The notes: generated by a model not told the origin, from the sequence alone. A stretch of 64,000 bases of DNA from CAYNHZ01 sp964397445 (GCA_964397445.1 CAYNHZ010000001.1:563233-627232); one strand, 5' to 3'; shown: positions 9,039 to 18,088, numbered from the stretch's first letter. A program made the numbers and translations.

Positions 9039-9863
9039 ATGAAAAAAACTCTTTTTTTTTTCTTGTTTATAGTATTATCGTTTCAGATTTCTTTTGCTCA
9101 AGCCAAATCATCAAAGTATGCAATGTGTGATGAGTTGGTCTTTAAAGAGGGGGAAAAACTCACATATACTATTCATTACCAGTGTCTTGGTATAAAAGCA
9201 GATGTGGGTAAGGCTGTTGTGGTGTTAAATCAGTCAAAAGATAAATCGGGGAGAGTTTTTATGTATTCAAGGGTTGTGGGCTCTACAACTAATTTTTGGG
9301 ATTCTTTCTTCAAAGTTAGGGATCTGTATGAGTGTAAATTCTATCCCAAAGATCTGCGACCTTTCTATTTCCATCGAGATATTTTTGAGGGTAATTACAA
9401 GATTAAAAACTATTATAAGTGGAATAATAATTTTGATATAAATGCTCGTGTTGAGAGGGAGAATGTTGCCCCTTTAGATACTGTATTGAAGGGAACAAGT
9501 GATACTTACGATATATTGAGTCTTTTTTATTTCGCAAGAAATATTGATTTTGAATCAATATTAAAAGGGGTCAATAATCCTATCCTTTTTGCTATTGATG
9601 ATGAGATCTTCAGTGTTTATTTTAGATATATCGGGAAAGAGGAGAAAAAGATTTATAAACTTGGGGTTTTTAAAACAATGAAGTTTGCAACTAAAGTTAT
9701 TGCAGGAGAGGTGTTTACGGGAGAGAAAGAGATGATTGTCTGGATTTCTGACGATGGAAACAGAGTCCCCTTGATGTTTGAGTCTCCGATTATTGTGGGG
9801 AGAGTAGGGGGGAGATTGACCAATTTTGAAAATTTAAAATATCCGTTACAATGCATAAAATAG
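9039..9863 (+). CDS. Exported DUF3108 protein
   Basis: The 274-residue protein has an N-terminal signal peptide (a run of Phe and Leu ending at SFAQA, about residue 22). The rest matches the DUF3108 pattern seen in Bacteroidetes: an early FKEGEKLTYTIHY stretch, a central beta-rich part with YECKFYPKDLRP, and a C-terminal IVGRVGGRLTNFE. The function is unknown; it is probably periplasmic or outer-membrane associated. It starts 13 bases after dnaB and overlaps rseC by 13 bases, linking dnaB transcription to the rnf operon. Confidence 0.85.
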   Translation: MKKTLFFFLFIVLSFQISFAQAKSSKYAMCDELVFKEGEKLTYTIHYQCLGIKADVGKAVVVLNQSKDKSGRVFMYSRVVGSTTNFWDSFFKVRDLYECKFYPKDLRPFYFHRDIFEGNYKIKNYYKWNNNFDINARVERENVAPLDTVLKGTSDTYDILSLFYFARNIDFESILKGVNNPILFAIDDEIFSVYFRYIGKEEKKIYKLGVFKTMKFATKVIAGEVFTGEKEMIVWISDDGNRVPLMFESPIIVGRVGGRLTNFENLKYPLQCIK

Positions 9864-10264
9864 AACATAAAGGGAAGATTATAGAGATCTCTCCCGATTT
9901 TATAAGTGTGGAGATTCTAAGTAAATCTGCTTGTGCAAACTGCAATGCTAAAATGGCTTGTGGTGCATCCGAAAGCGAGTTGAAAGTTGTAAAAGTAGTT
10001 AATAGAGGTTATGAGAATTTTATTCTCGGGGAAGAGGTTAATTTACTTTTAAAGAGATCACTCGGCTTTAGGGCTGTTTGGATTTCATATGTTATTCCTC
10101 TGATTATTCTAATGATTTTATTGTTATCTTTGCCGAGATTTTTTAAAAATGAATTGTATATAGGCCTTTTTTCTCTGTTCTTCATAGGTATCTATTATTT
10201 GTTAATATATTTATTTCGGAATAAGATAGGAAAGGACTTTGTATTTACCATAGAAAAACTATAA
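9851..10264 (+). CDS. rseC: RseC/SoxR-reducing-system family membrane protein
   Basis: The 137-residue protein has an N-terminal soluble part with the cysteine cluster CANCNAKMAC (CxxC plus a later Cys) and two membrane helices at about residues 75-95 and 100-118. This is the RseC/MucC family, which is regularly encoded just upstream of rnf genes in Bacteroidetes. It overlaps the DUF3108 gene by 13 bases and is followed by rnfB after 5 bases. It probably assists assembly of, or redox exchange with, the Rnf complex. That role is inferred from position and family. Confidence 0.88.
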   Translation: MHKIEHKGKIIEISPDFISVEILSKSACANCNAKMACGASESELKVVKVVNRGYENFILGEEVNLLLKRSLGFRAVWISYVIPLIILMILLLSLPRFFKNELYIGLFSLFFIGIYYLLIYLFRNKIGKDFVFTIEKL

Positions 10265-10269
10265 TTTTA

Positions 10270-11145
10270 ATGACAAATACTATTATTTTCACTGTTGTAT
10301 CACTGAGTATTTTGGGATTATTACTTGCAGTGATTCTCTATTTTGTGGCTAAGAAGTTTGTGGTAGATGAAGATCCCAGGATTGATGATGTTGAGGCCAC
10401 TATGCCCGGAGCTAATTGTGGAGGATGTGGTTTTGCTGGGTGTCGTGCTTTTGCAGAGGCCTGTGTAAAAACATCTAATCTTGATGATAAATTTTGTCCT
10501 GTAGGGGGCAATGAGGTGATGAAAAAGGTGGCTCTCAGACTTGGATTAGATGTGGCTGAGAAGGCCCCTATGGTGGCTGTGGTGAGGTGTGCAGGTAGTT
10601 GTGATAACCGAAACAGAACAAATAGTTATGATGGTACAGGCTCTTGTAAGGTTATGGCAGGACTTTATGCAGGTGATACTGATTGTAAGTATGGATGTCT
10701 CGGGCACGGCGATTGTGTCAATGCTTGTAATTTTGGGGCGATTGTTATAAATCCTAAAACATTGCTGCCTGAAGTAGATGAAGAGAGATGTACTGCTTGC
10801 GGTGCTTGTGTCAAGGTGTGTCCTAAAGGGGTAATACAGTTACGTAATAAAGGGCCTAAAAACAGACGAGTGTTTGTATCGTGCCTTAATAAAGATAGAG
10901 GTGGAGAGGCTAAAAAGGCTTGTTCAGTGGCTTGCATTGGCTGTACCAAGTGCTTTAAGGTGTGTCCGTTCGGGGCAATAACTATCGAGAATAATCTTTC
11001 ATATATAGATTATAATAAGTGTAAATTGTGCCGTAAATGCGTGGATGAGTGTCCCACAGGTGCTATATGGGCAGTTAATTTCCCAATAAAGGTGCCTAAA
11101 TCACCTGATACAACATTGGTACAAGGTGAGGTGTTAGAGGGTTAA
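10270..11145 (+). CDS. rnfB: Rnf complex subunit B (ferredoxin-like Fe-S subunit)
   Basis: The 291-residue protein has an N-terminal membrane helix at about residues 5-27 and a 4Fe-4S domain with CGGCGFAGC, followed by CVKT and CPVGG cysteines. Several ferredoxin-type CxxCxxCxxxCP motifs are visible, including CTACGACVKVCPKG, CIGCTKCFKVCP and CKLCRKCVDECP. RnfB takes electrons from reduced ferredoxin and passes them into the membrane complex. It is the first rnf gene in the order B-C-D-G-E-A, the arrangement usual in Bacteroides relatives. Confidence 0.96.
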   Translation: MTNTIIFTVVSLSILGLLLAVILYFVAKKFVVDEDPRIDDVEATMPGANCGGCGFAGCRAFAEACVKTSNLDDKFCPVGGNEVMKKVALRLGLDVAEKAPMVAVVRCAGSCDNRNRTNSYDGTGSCKVMAGLYAGDTDCKYGCLGHGDCVNACNFGAIVINPKTLLPEVDEERCTACGACVKVCPKGVIQLRNKGPKNRRVFVSCLNKDRGGEAKKACSVACIGCTKCFKVCPFGAITIENNLSYIDYNKCKLCRKCVDECPTGAIWAVNFPIKVPKSPDTTLVQGEVLEG

Positions 11146-11172
11146 TGTTTTCAAATGAAAAAAAATTGATTT

Positions 11173-12507
11173 ATGAATAAGACTTTTTCTATGGGTGGAG
11201 TTCACCCGAAGGATTGTAAGTTGTCAGCAGAGTCGGCAATAGAGGATTTTCCCATTCTTGAAAGGGGATATATATCTATGTCACAGCATCTCGGTGCCCC
11301 TGCTCAGCCTATTGTCAAAAAAGGGGATTATGTAAAAGTGGGTCAGTTGATTGCAACCGCAAATGGATTTGTTTCAGCAAATATTCACTCTTCTGTTTCC
11401 GGAAATGTCTCTTCGATTGAGACGATTAAGGATATTGCAGGTAATGGGGTAACTTGTGTGGTAGTGGATGTTGTGGGTGATGAATGGGAGGAGAGTATTG
11501 ATCGCTCCCCTGAAATCAAAAGGGAAATTGAGTTGACTCCACAAGAGATTATCAAAAGGATAGCAGATTGCGGAATAGTCGGATTAGGTGGGGCATCTTT
11601 CCCTACACATATCAAACTTACTCCCCCCCCAGGGAAGAAGTGTGAATTTCTTATTATAAATGGTTCGGAATGTGAGCCATATCTCACTTCGGACTATCGT
11701 ATAATGTTGGAACATCCCGAAGAGATTCTCATCGGGACAAAAATAATGATGTCTGCCCTCTCTGTCCAAAAAGCTTTTATCGGCATCGAGGAGAATAAAC
11801 CCAAAGCTATCAACAAGATGAGAAGTCTATCGACTCTTTATCCTGATATCAAAGTGGTGCCATTAAAGAAAAAATACCCTCAAGGAGGTGAGAAACAGCT
11901 AATTAATGCTGTTGTTGGAAGAAATGTTCCATCTATGGGATTGCCTATTGACACCGGTACTGTTGTTCAAAATTGTGGGACTGCGTTGGCTGTTTATGAG
12001 GCGGTTCAGAAAAATAAACCATTGTTTGAAGGGGTTGTTACAGTTACAGGTGATTGTATGGATCAGCAACGTAATTTCAGACTTAGAGTGGGGACTCCGT
12101 TGAGCCGAATATTAGATGCGATCGGAGGTATCCCAAAAGATGCCGCAAAGGTTATCAGTGGGGGTCCGATGATGGGAAAAGCTGTTGCAAATATTGATGC
12201 ACCATCTGTAAAGAGTACCTCTGCAATTTTATTGTTGACAGAAAAGGAGACTAAAAGGGTAGCCCAAGGTAATTGCATCAGATGTGGAAAATGTGTGGAT
12301 GTGTGTCCTATGGGGCTCGAGCCATATTTACTGAACAAACTTTCGTCTGTTAATAAGGTTGATGACCTTGAGCAAAATAAAGTTTACGATTGTATTGAAT
12401 GTGGATGTTGTATGTTTACTTGTCCCGCCCATATTCCGCTATTGGATAATATAAGGACAGCTAAGGGGGATGTTATGAAAATAATGCGTAGTCGTCCTAA
12501 AAAATAA
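11173..12507 (+). CDS. rnfC: Rnf complex subunit C (NADH-binding)
   Basis: The 444-residue protein has the RnfC/Nqo1-like N-terminal barrel-sandwich region (GAPAQPIVKKGDYVKVGQ), then the glycine-rich GLGGASFPTHIKL and NGSECEPYLTSDYR signatures for FMN and NADH. It ends with two 4Fe-4S motifs, CIRCGKCVDVCP and CIECGCCMFTCP. It is the peripheral cytoplasmic subunit that reduces NAD+ with electrons from RnfB. A run of eight C bases lies inside the coding sequence at 11623-11630; the frame is intact here. Confidence 0.96.
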   Translation: MNKTFSMGGVHPKDCKLSAESAIEDFPILERGYISMSQHLGAPAQPIVKKGDYVKVGQLIATANGFVSANIHSSVSGNVSSIETIKDIAGNGVTCVVVDVVGDEWEESIDRSPEIKREIELTPQEIIKRIADCGIVGLGGASFPTHIKLTPPPGKKCEFLIINGSECEPYLTSDYRIMLEHPEEILIGTKIMMSALSVQKAFIGIEENKPKAINKMRSLSTLYPDIKVVPLKKKYPQGGEKQLINAVVGRNVPSMGLPIDTGTVVQNCGTALAVYEAVQKNKPLFEGVVTVTGDCMDQQRNFRLRVGTPLSRILDAIGGIPKDAAKVISGGPMMGKAVANIDAPSVKSTSAILLLTEKETKRVAQGNCIRCGKCVDVCPMGLEPYLLNKLSSVNKVDDLEQNKVYDCIECGCCMFTCPAHIPLLDNIRTAKGDVMKIMRSRPKK

Positions 12508-12526
12508 GCTAAAAAATATTAATTAT

Positions 12527-13531
12527 ATGAGAAAGCTACTTGTTTCACCGGCTCCACATATACACGGAGAGGATAATACAAAGAAATTGATGAGGGATGT
12601 CATAATCGCATTGATCCCTTCAATATTGGTTTCTGTATATTTCTTCGGTTTTTCAGCCGTTCAGTTGGTGCTCGTCGGGGCTGCAACCTGTATTGGAGTA
12701 GAATATGTTATTCAAAAATACCTTCTAAGGACAAAGGTTACAATTAACGATTATTCGGCAGCAGTTACAGGGGTGTTACTTGCCCTTAACCTCCCTCCAA
12801 GTGCCCCTTGGTGGGTGATGTTGATAGGTTCAATAGTTGCGATTGGTGTTGTTAAAATGACATTCGGAGGGTTGGGCCAAAACATTTTTAATCCTGCATT
12901 AGTCGGTCGTGTATTCTTATTGGTTTCATTCCCTGTTATTATGACAGATTGGTCTATTCCATCCTCTTGGTTTAGAGAGGGAATAGATGCAACATCAGGT
13001 GCTACTCCACTCGCCTTGGTGAAAGAGGGTTTAGCACAGGGATTGACAATGGATCAGATCTTTGCATCAAATCCAAATCTCTCGTATGGACAGATGTTGT
13101 TTACAAAAATTGGGGGATCGGTCGGGGAGGTTTCGGCATTGGCCCTTATTTTAGGATTTATATATCTTCTTATTAGAAGGGTTATCAGACCTCATATTCC
13201 CCTTACTATTATAGCGACAATTATTGTGATGACAGGTATTTTCTGGCTTGTCGATCCGCTACAATATACAGATCCGATCTTTAATATCCTCACCGGAGGG
13301 GTTTTACTCGGTTCTATATTTATGGCCACCGACTACGCCACATCCCCTATGACAACAAAAGGGATGATATTATATGGCGTGGGAATAGGTGTTCTTACTG
13401 TTCTGATCCGTTATTTTGGATCTTATCCGGAGGGGATTTCATTTGCAATTCTTATTATGAATGCGACTGTCCCTTTAATTAACAAGTTCATTAAACCCAA
13501 ACGATTTGGGAAGGGGGTAAAAAATGGCTAA
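12527..13531 (+). CDS. rnfD: Rnf complex subunit D (membrane flavoprotein)
   Basis: The 334-residue integral membrane protein has about nine hydrophobic helices. The covalent FMN attachment motif is visible as SGATPLALVKEG, where the Thr is the flavinylation site in RnfD/NqrB. FGGLGQNIFNPALVGRVFLL is the conserved loop of the family. It helps form the ion-translocating channel. It follows rnfC after 19 bases and overlaps rnfG by 8 bases. Confidence 0.96.
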   Translation: MRKLLVSPAPHIHGEDNTKKLMRDVIIALIPSILVSVYFFGFSAVQLVLVGAATCIGVEYVIQKYLLRTKVTINDYSAAVTGVLLALNLPPSAPWWVMLIGSIVAIGVVKMTFGGLGQNIFNPALVGRVFLLVSFPVIMTDWSIPSSWFREGIDATSGATPLALVKEGLAQGLTMDQIFASNPNLSYGQMLFTKIGGSVGEVSALALILGFIYLLIRRVIRPHIPLTIIATIIVMTGIFWLVDPLQYTDPIFNILTGGVLLGSIFMATDYATSPMTTKGMILYGVGIGVLTVLIRYFGSYPEGISFAILIMNATVPLINKFIKPKRFGKGVKNG

Positions 13532-14108
13532 ACAATCTACTTTTCTCAATATGGTGCTCTGCTTGTTTGTAGTGTGCCTTGTTAGTTCCGCTGTGTTAGG
13601 AATAGTTTATGCGGTTACAAAAGAACCAATAACTAAAGCACAAATTGCTAAGATCAACAATGCGATTGCTGGTGTTGTTCCTAAATTTGACAATGTTCCA
13701 TCTTCGGAGGCTTTTGATGTCACTGTCAATAATAATATATCGAAAGTCTATCCTGCAAAAATGAATGGTGTTATTGTGGGTTATGCTATCGAATCGACTA
13801 CATCTAAAGGGTTTAGCGGTACTATTCTTTTGATGGTGGGGTTTGATATGGATGGGAATATCTATAATACCTCTGTGATTTCTCACGCTGAAACACCGGG
13901 CTTGGGAGAGAAAATGGTTGCAGGAAAGAGCGACTTTCCGAACCAATTTGTCGGTAAAAACCCTGAGTCATTTCGTCTTGCTGTCAAGAAAGATGGGGGA
14001 GATATTGATGCAATAACTGCAGCTACAATAACTTCTCGCGCCTATGCTGATGCAATATTAAACGCTTACGAGGTGTTTAAAACTATTAAAAATAATACCT
14101 TAAAATAG
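13524..14108 (+). CDS. rnfG: Rnf complex subunit G (periplasmic FMN subunit)
   Basis: The 194-residue protein has one N-terminal membrane helix (about residues 8-30) and a periplasmic FMN-binding domain. The flavin attachment region reads DAITAATITSRA, a variant of the usual SGAT-x-S/T in which Gly is replaced by Ala; the acceptor Thr is kept. The stretch HAETPGLGEKM is the conserved FMN-domain motif. It overlaps rnfD by 8 bases and carries electrons across the periplasmic face of the complex. Confidence 0.95.
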   Translation: MAKQSTFLNMVLCLFVVCLVSSAVLGIVYAVTKEPITKAQIAKINNAIAGVVPKFDNVPSSEAFDVTVNNNISKVYPAKMNGVIVGYAIESTTSKGFSGTILLMVGFDMDGNIYNTSVISHAETPGLGEKMVAGKSDFPNQFVGKNPESFRLAVKKDGGDIDAITAATITSRAYADAILNAYEVFKTIKNNTLK

Positions 14109-14116
14109 ATAGAGAT

Positions 14117-14704
14117 ATGGGTAAATTAAGTATTATAACAAAAGGAATTATCAAGGAAAATCCAACATTTGTCCTTGTCCTCGGTATGTGTCCTACACTC
14201 GGTACCACAACATCTGCTATTAATGGGATGGGGATGGGACTGGCTACGGCGTTTGTACTAATTCTGTCGAATATAGGTATATCACTTGTTGCTGGGCTTA
14301 TTCCAAATAAAGTTCGGATTCCGGCATATATTGTTATTATTGCTGCATTTGTAACTGTCCTTCAGCTTGTAATGCAAGCATATGTACCATCTCTTTATGA
14401 GACTTTGGGGTTATTTATTCCCCTTATTGTTGTGAACTGTATAGTGCTTGGAAGAGCGGAGGCATTTGCAAATAAAAACACCCCGATTGATTCAGCATTT
14501 GATGGGTTAGGTATCGGTTTGGGCTTTACTTTGTCATTGACAGTTATCGGTTTGGTAAGGGAGATACTTGGAAGCGGTTCTGCATTCGGATTTAAATTTA
14601 TCTCCGGTGATGGTATTCTCGCATTCGTTTTAGCTCCTGGTGCATTTATAGTTCTTGGTTATCTTATGGTTCTTTTTAGACAAATGAAATCTAAAATAGG
14701 TTAG
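14117..14704 (+). CDS. rnfE: Rnf complex subunit E
   Basis: The 195-residue protein has six hydrophobic helices. The motifs NPTFVLVLGMCPTLGTTTSA near the N-terminus and VNCIVLGRAEAFA in the middle are the RnfE/NqrD signatures. The conserved cysteines of both half-channel motifs are present and form the membrane Fe-S site with RnfA in current structural models. It lies 8 bases after rnfG and 4 bases before rnfA. Confidence 0.96.
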   Translation: MGKLSIITKGIIKENPTFVLVLGMCPTLGTTTSAINGMGMGLATAFVLILSNIGISLVAGLIPNKVRIPAYIVIIAAFVTVLQLVMQAYVPSLYETLGLFIPLIVVNCIVLGRAEAFANKNTPIDSAFDGLGIGLGFTLSLTVIGLVREILGSGSAFGFKFISGDGILAFVLAPGAFIVLGYLMVLFRQMKSKIG

Positions 14705-14708
14705 TATT

Positions 14709-15308
14709 ATGGAATATATTATAATAGTAATTTCTGCGGTATTTGTAAATAATATTTTACTCTCCCAATTTTTAGGGGTTTGTCCTTTTTTGGGTGTTTC
14801 AAACAGAGTAAGTACCGCTGTTGGTATGTCGGGGGCGGTTTGTTTTGTAATTGCAATTTCTACATTGGTTACTTACCTTTTGCAATACTATGTTCTTGTT
14901 CCACTCGGGATAGAATTTATGCAAACCCTTGTTTTTATTTTGGTGATTGCTGCCCTTGTACAGATGGTTGAAATTATCTTAAAGAAAATATCCCCCTCAT
15001 TGTACCAGGCTTTAGGGATATTTCTCCCACTGATAACAACAAATTGTGCCGTTCTTGGTCTTGCAATAATGGTTGTTACTAAAGAGTTTTCATTTGGAGG
15101 TGAAGCTCATATGCTTAACCTTGCAGAATCTGTTGTATATGCCACTTCAAGTGCTATCGGTTTTGGAGTTGCTATGATTTTGTTTGCAGGTATTAGGGAG
15201 CAACTTGAAATCTCTTTAGTGCCTAAGGTGTTTAAGGGGATTCCGATCGCCCTTATTACTGCCGGCATTCTCGCATTGGCTTTTATGGGATTTAGTGGAT
15301 TGGTATAG
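14709..15308 (+). CDS. rnfA: Rnf complex subunit A
   Basis: The 199-residue protein has six hydrophobic helices and is homologous to RnfE in inverted topology. NNILLSQFLGVCPFLGVS and TTNCAVLGLA are the RnfA/NqrE signatures and hold the conserved cysteines. It completes the Rnf set and is the last subunit gene of the operon. A small TPR gene follows after 2 bases. Confidence 0.96.
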   Translation: MEYIIIVISAVFVNNILLSQFLGVCPFLGVSNRVSTAVGMSGAVCFVIAISTLVTYLLQYYVLVPLGIEFMQTLVFILVIAALVQMVEIILKKISPSLYQALGIFLPLITTNCAVLGLAIMVVTKEFSFGGEAHMLNLAESVVYATSSAIGFGVAMILFAGIREQLEISLVPKVFKGIPIALITAGILALAFMGFSGLV

Positions 15309-15310
15309 AG

Positions 15311-15583
15311 ATGAACGGACTTGCGGAAATAGAGAAAAAAATTGCTCAAGGTAAAGTAGATGAGGCTTTTACTGAGATTAGAGATTTTCTAAATAGAGAT
15401 CCTAACAGTGCTCATGGCTGGTATTTATTAGGTGGAATATATCGCAGGCAACAGTTTTGGGGAGATGCTATAAATGCTTATAATAAAGCAAAAATGATAG
15501 ACCCTGAGGGTCCTGCGGATGCGGCAATAGAGTCCATCTACGATATTATCAGGTTTGTGAATACAGATTTGATGAATCCTTAG
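15311..15583 (+). CDS. Small TPR protein, last gene of the rnf operon
   Basis: The 90-residue protein has about two tetratricopeptide repeats: NSAHGWYLLGGIYRRQQFWG followed by DAINAYNKAKMIDPEG, preceded by another helix pair. It has no signal peptide, so it should be cytoplasmic and may act as a protein-binding adaptor. It starts 2 bases after rnfA and ends at a converging hairpin. Its partner is unknown; co-transcription with rnf suggests, but does not prove, a link to that complex. Confidence 0.8.
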   Translation: MNGLAEIEKKIAQGKVDEAFTEIRDFLNRDPNSAHGWYLLGGIYRRQQFWGDAINAYNKAKMIDPEGPADAAIESIYDIIRFVNTDLMNP

Positions 15584-15599
15584 CCCCTCTATCGGCTAA
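15580..15599. terminator. Short hairpin between converging genes
   Basis: TTAGCC at 15580-15585 pairs with GGCTAA at 15594-15599 across an 8-base loop. It overlaps the stop of the TPR gene and the end of the methyltransferase gene, and can fold on both strands. There is only a weak T run on the plus side. Confidence 0.45.
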
Positions 15600-16119
15600 A
15601 ATTTCTTAAATGCCACAATACTATTCCTATTGCAACAGAGACATTTAATGAGTGTTTTGTCCCGTGTTGAGGTATCTCAATGCACAGATTACTCATATCT
15701 ACCACATCTTGTTGGATCCCTTTAACTTCGTTTCCGAAAACAAGGGCGTATTTTTTACTTATATCGGGTTGGAATTCATCGAGAGATGTAGAGTTTTCAG
15801 TTTGTTCTACACTGATTATTTCATATCCCTCTTGTTTTAGTGAGGAGATCGCCTCTTGTGTCTGAGAAAAATATTTCCATTCAACTGAAAACTCAGCTCC
15901 AAGTGCAGATTTATGAATTTCAGGGGAGGGAGGAGTTGCGGATATTCCACAAATATATATTTTGCAGATCTTAAAAGCATCTCCGGTTCGAAAGGCAGAG
16001 CCTATGTTGTGTTGGCTTCTTATATTGTCTATAACTATTGCAATAGGTGCTTTTTCTAATGTTCTATACTCTTCTAATGTGGGTCTGTCAAGCTCGCAGT
16101 TTAATAATTTTCTAAACAT
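15589..16119 (-). CDS. SpoU-type tRNA/rRNA 2'-O-methyltransferase
   Basis: Starting at the ATG at 16119 gives a 176-residue SPOUT-fold methyltransferase that transfers methyl from S-adenosylmethionine to a ribose 2'-OH of RNA. Motif 1 is NIRSQHNIGSAFRTGDAF, motif 2 LVFGNEVKGI and motif 3 IEIPQHGTKHSLNVSVA. The frame is open further upstream, but a start at 16239 would run through a -7 box at 16152-16159 and into glyA. The shorter start begins MFRKLLNCELDRPT, which fits the family. The target RNA is unknown. Confidence 0.9.
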   Translation of the reverse strand: MFRKLLNCELDRPTLEEYRTLEKAPIAIVIDNIRSQHNIGSAFRTGDAFKICKIYICGISATPPSPEIHKSALGAEFSVEWKYFSQTQEAISSLKQEGYEIISVEQTENSTSLDEFQPDISKKYALVFGNEVKGIQQDVVDMSNLCIEIPQHGTKHSLNVSVAIGIVLWHLRNFSR

Positions 16120-16151
16120 TTTGTCTGTCCCCTTTTTTTTACTTAATTTCG

Positions 16152-16159
16152 CAAAGTTA
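16152..16159 (-). promoter_or_regulatory. -7 box of the SpoU methyltransferase gene
   Basis: The minus strand reads TAACTTTG, matching TAnnTTTG, 33 bases before the chosen start at 16119. No clear -33 element was seen. Its position supports the shorter start. Confidence 0.5.
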
Positions 16160-16179
16160 AAAATTAATAATACAATAGT

Positions 16180-17460
16180 ATGAAACAAGATCTTCAAATA
16201 TCGGAATTGATTAAAAAAGAGGAGAATAGGCAGCTCCACGGCATTGAATTGATCGCTTCGGAAAACTTCGTTAGCGACAATGTTCTTGCTGCATTAGGCT
16301 CTTGCCTTACTAATAAGTATGCGGAGGGGTATCCAGGTGCTCGTTATTATGGCGGATGCGAAGTTGTTGACCAAGTCGAACAACTTGCGATCGATCGTCT
16401 ATGTGAACTTTTTGGTGCAGAATACGCAAATGTTCAGCCTCACTCAGGTGCACAAGCAAATATGGCAGTTTTTATGGCTTGTCTGAAACCTGGTGATACT
16501 TTTATGGGTTTGGATCTTTCGCACGGAGGACACCTTACGCATGGTTCACCGGTTAATATGTCAGGTATGATTTACAATGCAGTGGCATACAAATTAAATG
16601 AAACTACCGGTTTGGTTGATTATGATGAGATGGAAAAGATCGCATTGGAGAGCAAACCGAAACTTATCGTTGGTGGTGCTTCTGCATATTCAAGAGAGTG
16701 GAATTGGAAGAGAATGAGGGAGATAGCCGATAAAGTTGGTGCAATATTTATGGTAGATATGGCCCATCCTGCAGGACTTATAGCAGCAGGTCTTCTCGAA
16801 AATCCTGTTAAATATGCACATATTGTAACATCTACTACCCATAAAACATTAAGGGGTCCTCGTGGTGGTATCATTATCATTGGTAAGGATTTTGAAAATC
16901 CTTGGGGATTGAAAACACCTAAAGGGGAGATTAAGAAGATGTCCGCAGTTATTAATTCAAGCGTTTTCCCAGGAATACAAGGTGGACCATTAGAACATTG
17001 TATTGCTGCTAAGGCTGTTGCGTTCTTTGAAGCTCTTCAACCTGAGTTTATAGAGTATCAAAAACAGGTGAAAAAGAATGCTGCTGCAATGGCACAATCT
17101 TTTATTAAGAGGGGATATAAAGTGGTTTCAGGTGGTACAGACAATCACGTTATGCTTATAGACCTTAGGACTAAATTCCCAGATCTTACAGGGAAGGTTG
17201 CCGAGAAAACACTTGTTCTTGCAGACATAACTGTAAACAAGAATATGGTCCCATTTGATAGTCGTTCTCCATTTACCACTTCAGGTATCCGTGTCGGAAC
17301 ACCGGCTATTACATCACGTGGCCTTTTGGAAAAAGATATGGATATTATCGTCGAATTGATAGATGAGGTGTTAAGTAATATTGACAATCCTCAAGTTTTG
17401 GAGAAAGTAAAAACATCTGCTCGTGCTATGATGGCAGGTCGCCCTCTTAATGCTTGGTAA
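16180..17460 (+). CDS. glyA: Serine hydroxymethyltransferase
   Basis: The 426-residue PLP enzyme interconverts serine and glycine with tetrahydrofolate, feeding one-carbon metabolism. The PLP lysine is Lys222 in TSTTHKTLRGPRGG. Other family signatures are IASENF near residue 26, PHSGAQANMAVF and the C-terminal TSGIRVGTPAITSRG. The length is normal. It is monocistronic, divergent from the methyltransferase gene and ended by a strong hairpin. No TAnnTTTG box was found in the 60-base gap before it. Confidence 0.97.
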   Translation: MKQDLQISELIKKEENRQLHGIELIASENFVSDNVLAALGSCLTNKYAEGYPGARYYGGCEVVDQVEQLAIDRLCELFGAEYANVQPHSGAQANMAVFMACLKPGDTFMGLDLSHGGHLTHGSPVNMSGMIYNAVAYKLNETTGLVDYDEMEKIALESKPKLIVGGASAYSREWNWKRMREIADKVGAIFMVDMAHPAGLIAAGLLENPVKYAHIVTSTTHKTLRGPRGGIIIIGKDFENPWGLKTPKGEIKKMSAVINSSVFPGIQGGPLEHCIAAKAVAFFEALQPEFIEYQKQVKKNAAAMAQSFIKRGYKVVSGGTDNHVMLIDLRTKFPDLTGKVAEKTLVLADITVNKNMVPFDSRSPFTTSGIRVGTPAITSRGLLEKDMDIIVELIDEVLSNIDNPQVLEKVKTSARAMMAGRPLNAW

Positions 17461-17474
17461 TATTTTATAATCCT

Positions 17475-18083
17475 CTATATCAGCCTCCATTCGCTTAACT
17501 CGCGGTGGAGGCTTTTTTCATCCCCATTGCATAAGGTATTTAAAAGTGAATGAAATTCTTTACCGTGGTTGTGATATTTAAGGTGACATAACTCGTGAAG
17601 CATAACATAGTCGCACAGGTGTTTAGGGATGCGAAGCATTCTCATATTGAGATTTATATTGTTTTTACCTGAACACGATCCCCAATTTGTAACATTGTTT
17701 TTTATTGCGACTCTATTATACATAGGTTGGGTCCCTGTTTTGTCTGTAAATCCATTTTCTATAGCAAGTTGATGAAGCCTTGGCACTAATTCGCTGCGTG
17801 CTTGTCTGCGCATTTGCTCAATCTCTTTTTTTGTTAAAGGGGAGGAGATAGCCTTACCACTCTCTTTCAGAATATCGATTTTCACCCTCTGTTTTTTCAT
17901 CATATCGAGCACCCATCTCTCTTTATCGTTGAGGAAAGAGATTGCTTTTGAGTAAGATAGATACCAAGGGAGTGTGACATTTACCCCTTTTTTTGGGTGA
18001 ACGGAGATCCGAATTGCCCTATTGCCTATTTTCTTCTCTAATTTTACCTCTCCTATACGGGGATGTGTTATACATTTTTTCAT
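17475..18083 (-). CDS. YgjP-like (DUF45/M48-type) metallopeptidase
   Basis: The 202-residue protein belongs to the YgjP/DUF45 family. The zinc site is HELCH followed by a third region HNHGKEFH, near residues 158-175. The part MRMLRIPKHLCDYVMLHELC is typical. It lacks a signal peptide and membrane helices, so it is likely cytoplasmic. The substrate is unknown. It converges with glyA, and its 3' end overlaps the glyA terminator. A -7 box ends only 5 bases before its ATG, so a leaderless message is possible. Confidence 0.88.
   Translation of the reverse strand: MKKCITHPRIGEVKLEKKIGNRAIRISVHPKKGVNVTLPWYLSYSKAISFLNDKERWVLDMMKKQRVKIDILKESGKAISSPLTKKEIEQMRRQARSELVPRLHQLAIENGFTDKTGTQPMYNRVAIKNNVTNWGSCSGKNNINLNMRMLRIPKHLCDYVMLHELCHLKYHNHGKEFHSLLNTLCNGDEKSLHRELSEWRLI
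17483..17518 (+). terminator. Rho-independent terminator of glyA
   Basis: GCCTCCA at 17483-17489 pairs with TGGAGGC at 17506-17512 and is followed by six T (17513-17518). It lies inside the last codons of the converging YgjP-like gene, so it also encodes protein on the other strand. Confidence 0.85.
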
Positions 18084-18088
18084 CTCTG

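Noticed and set aside
15589..16239. Longer methyltransferase starting at 16239
   Set aside because: The extra 40 residues are hydrophobic and unlike the family, overlap the glyA start and include the gene's own -7 box.
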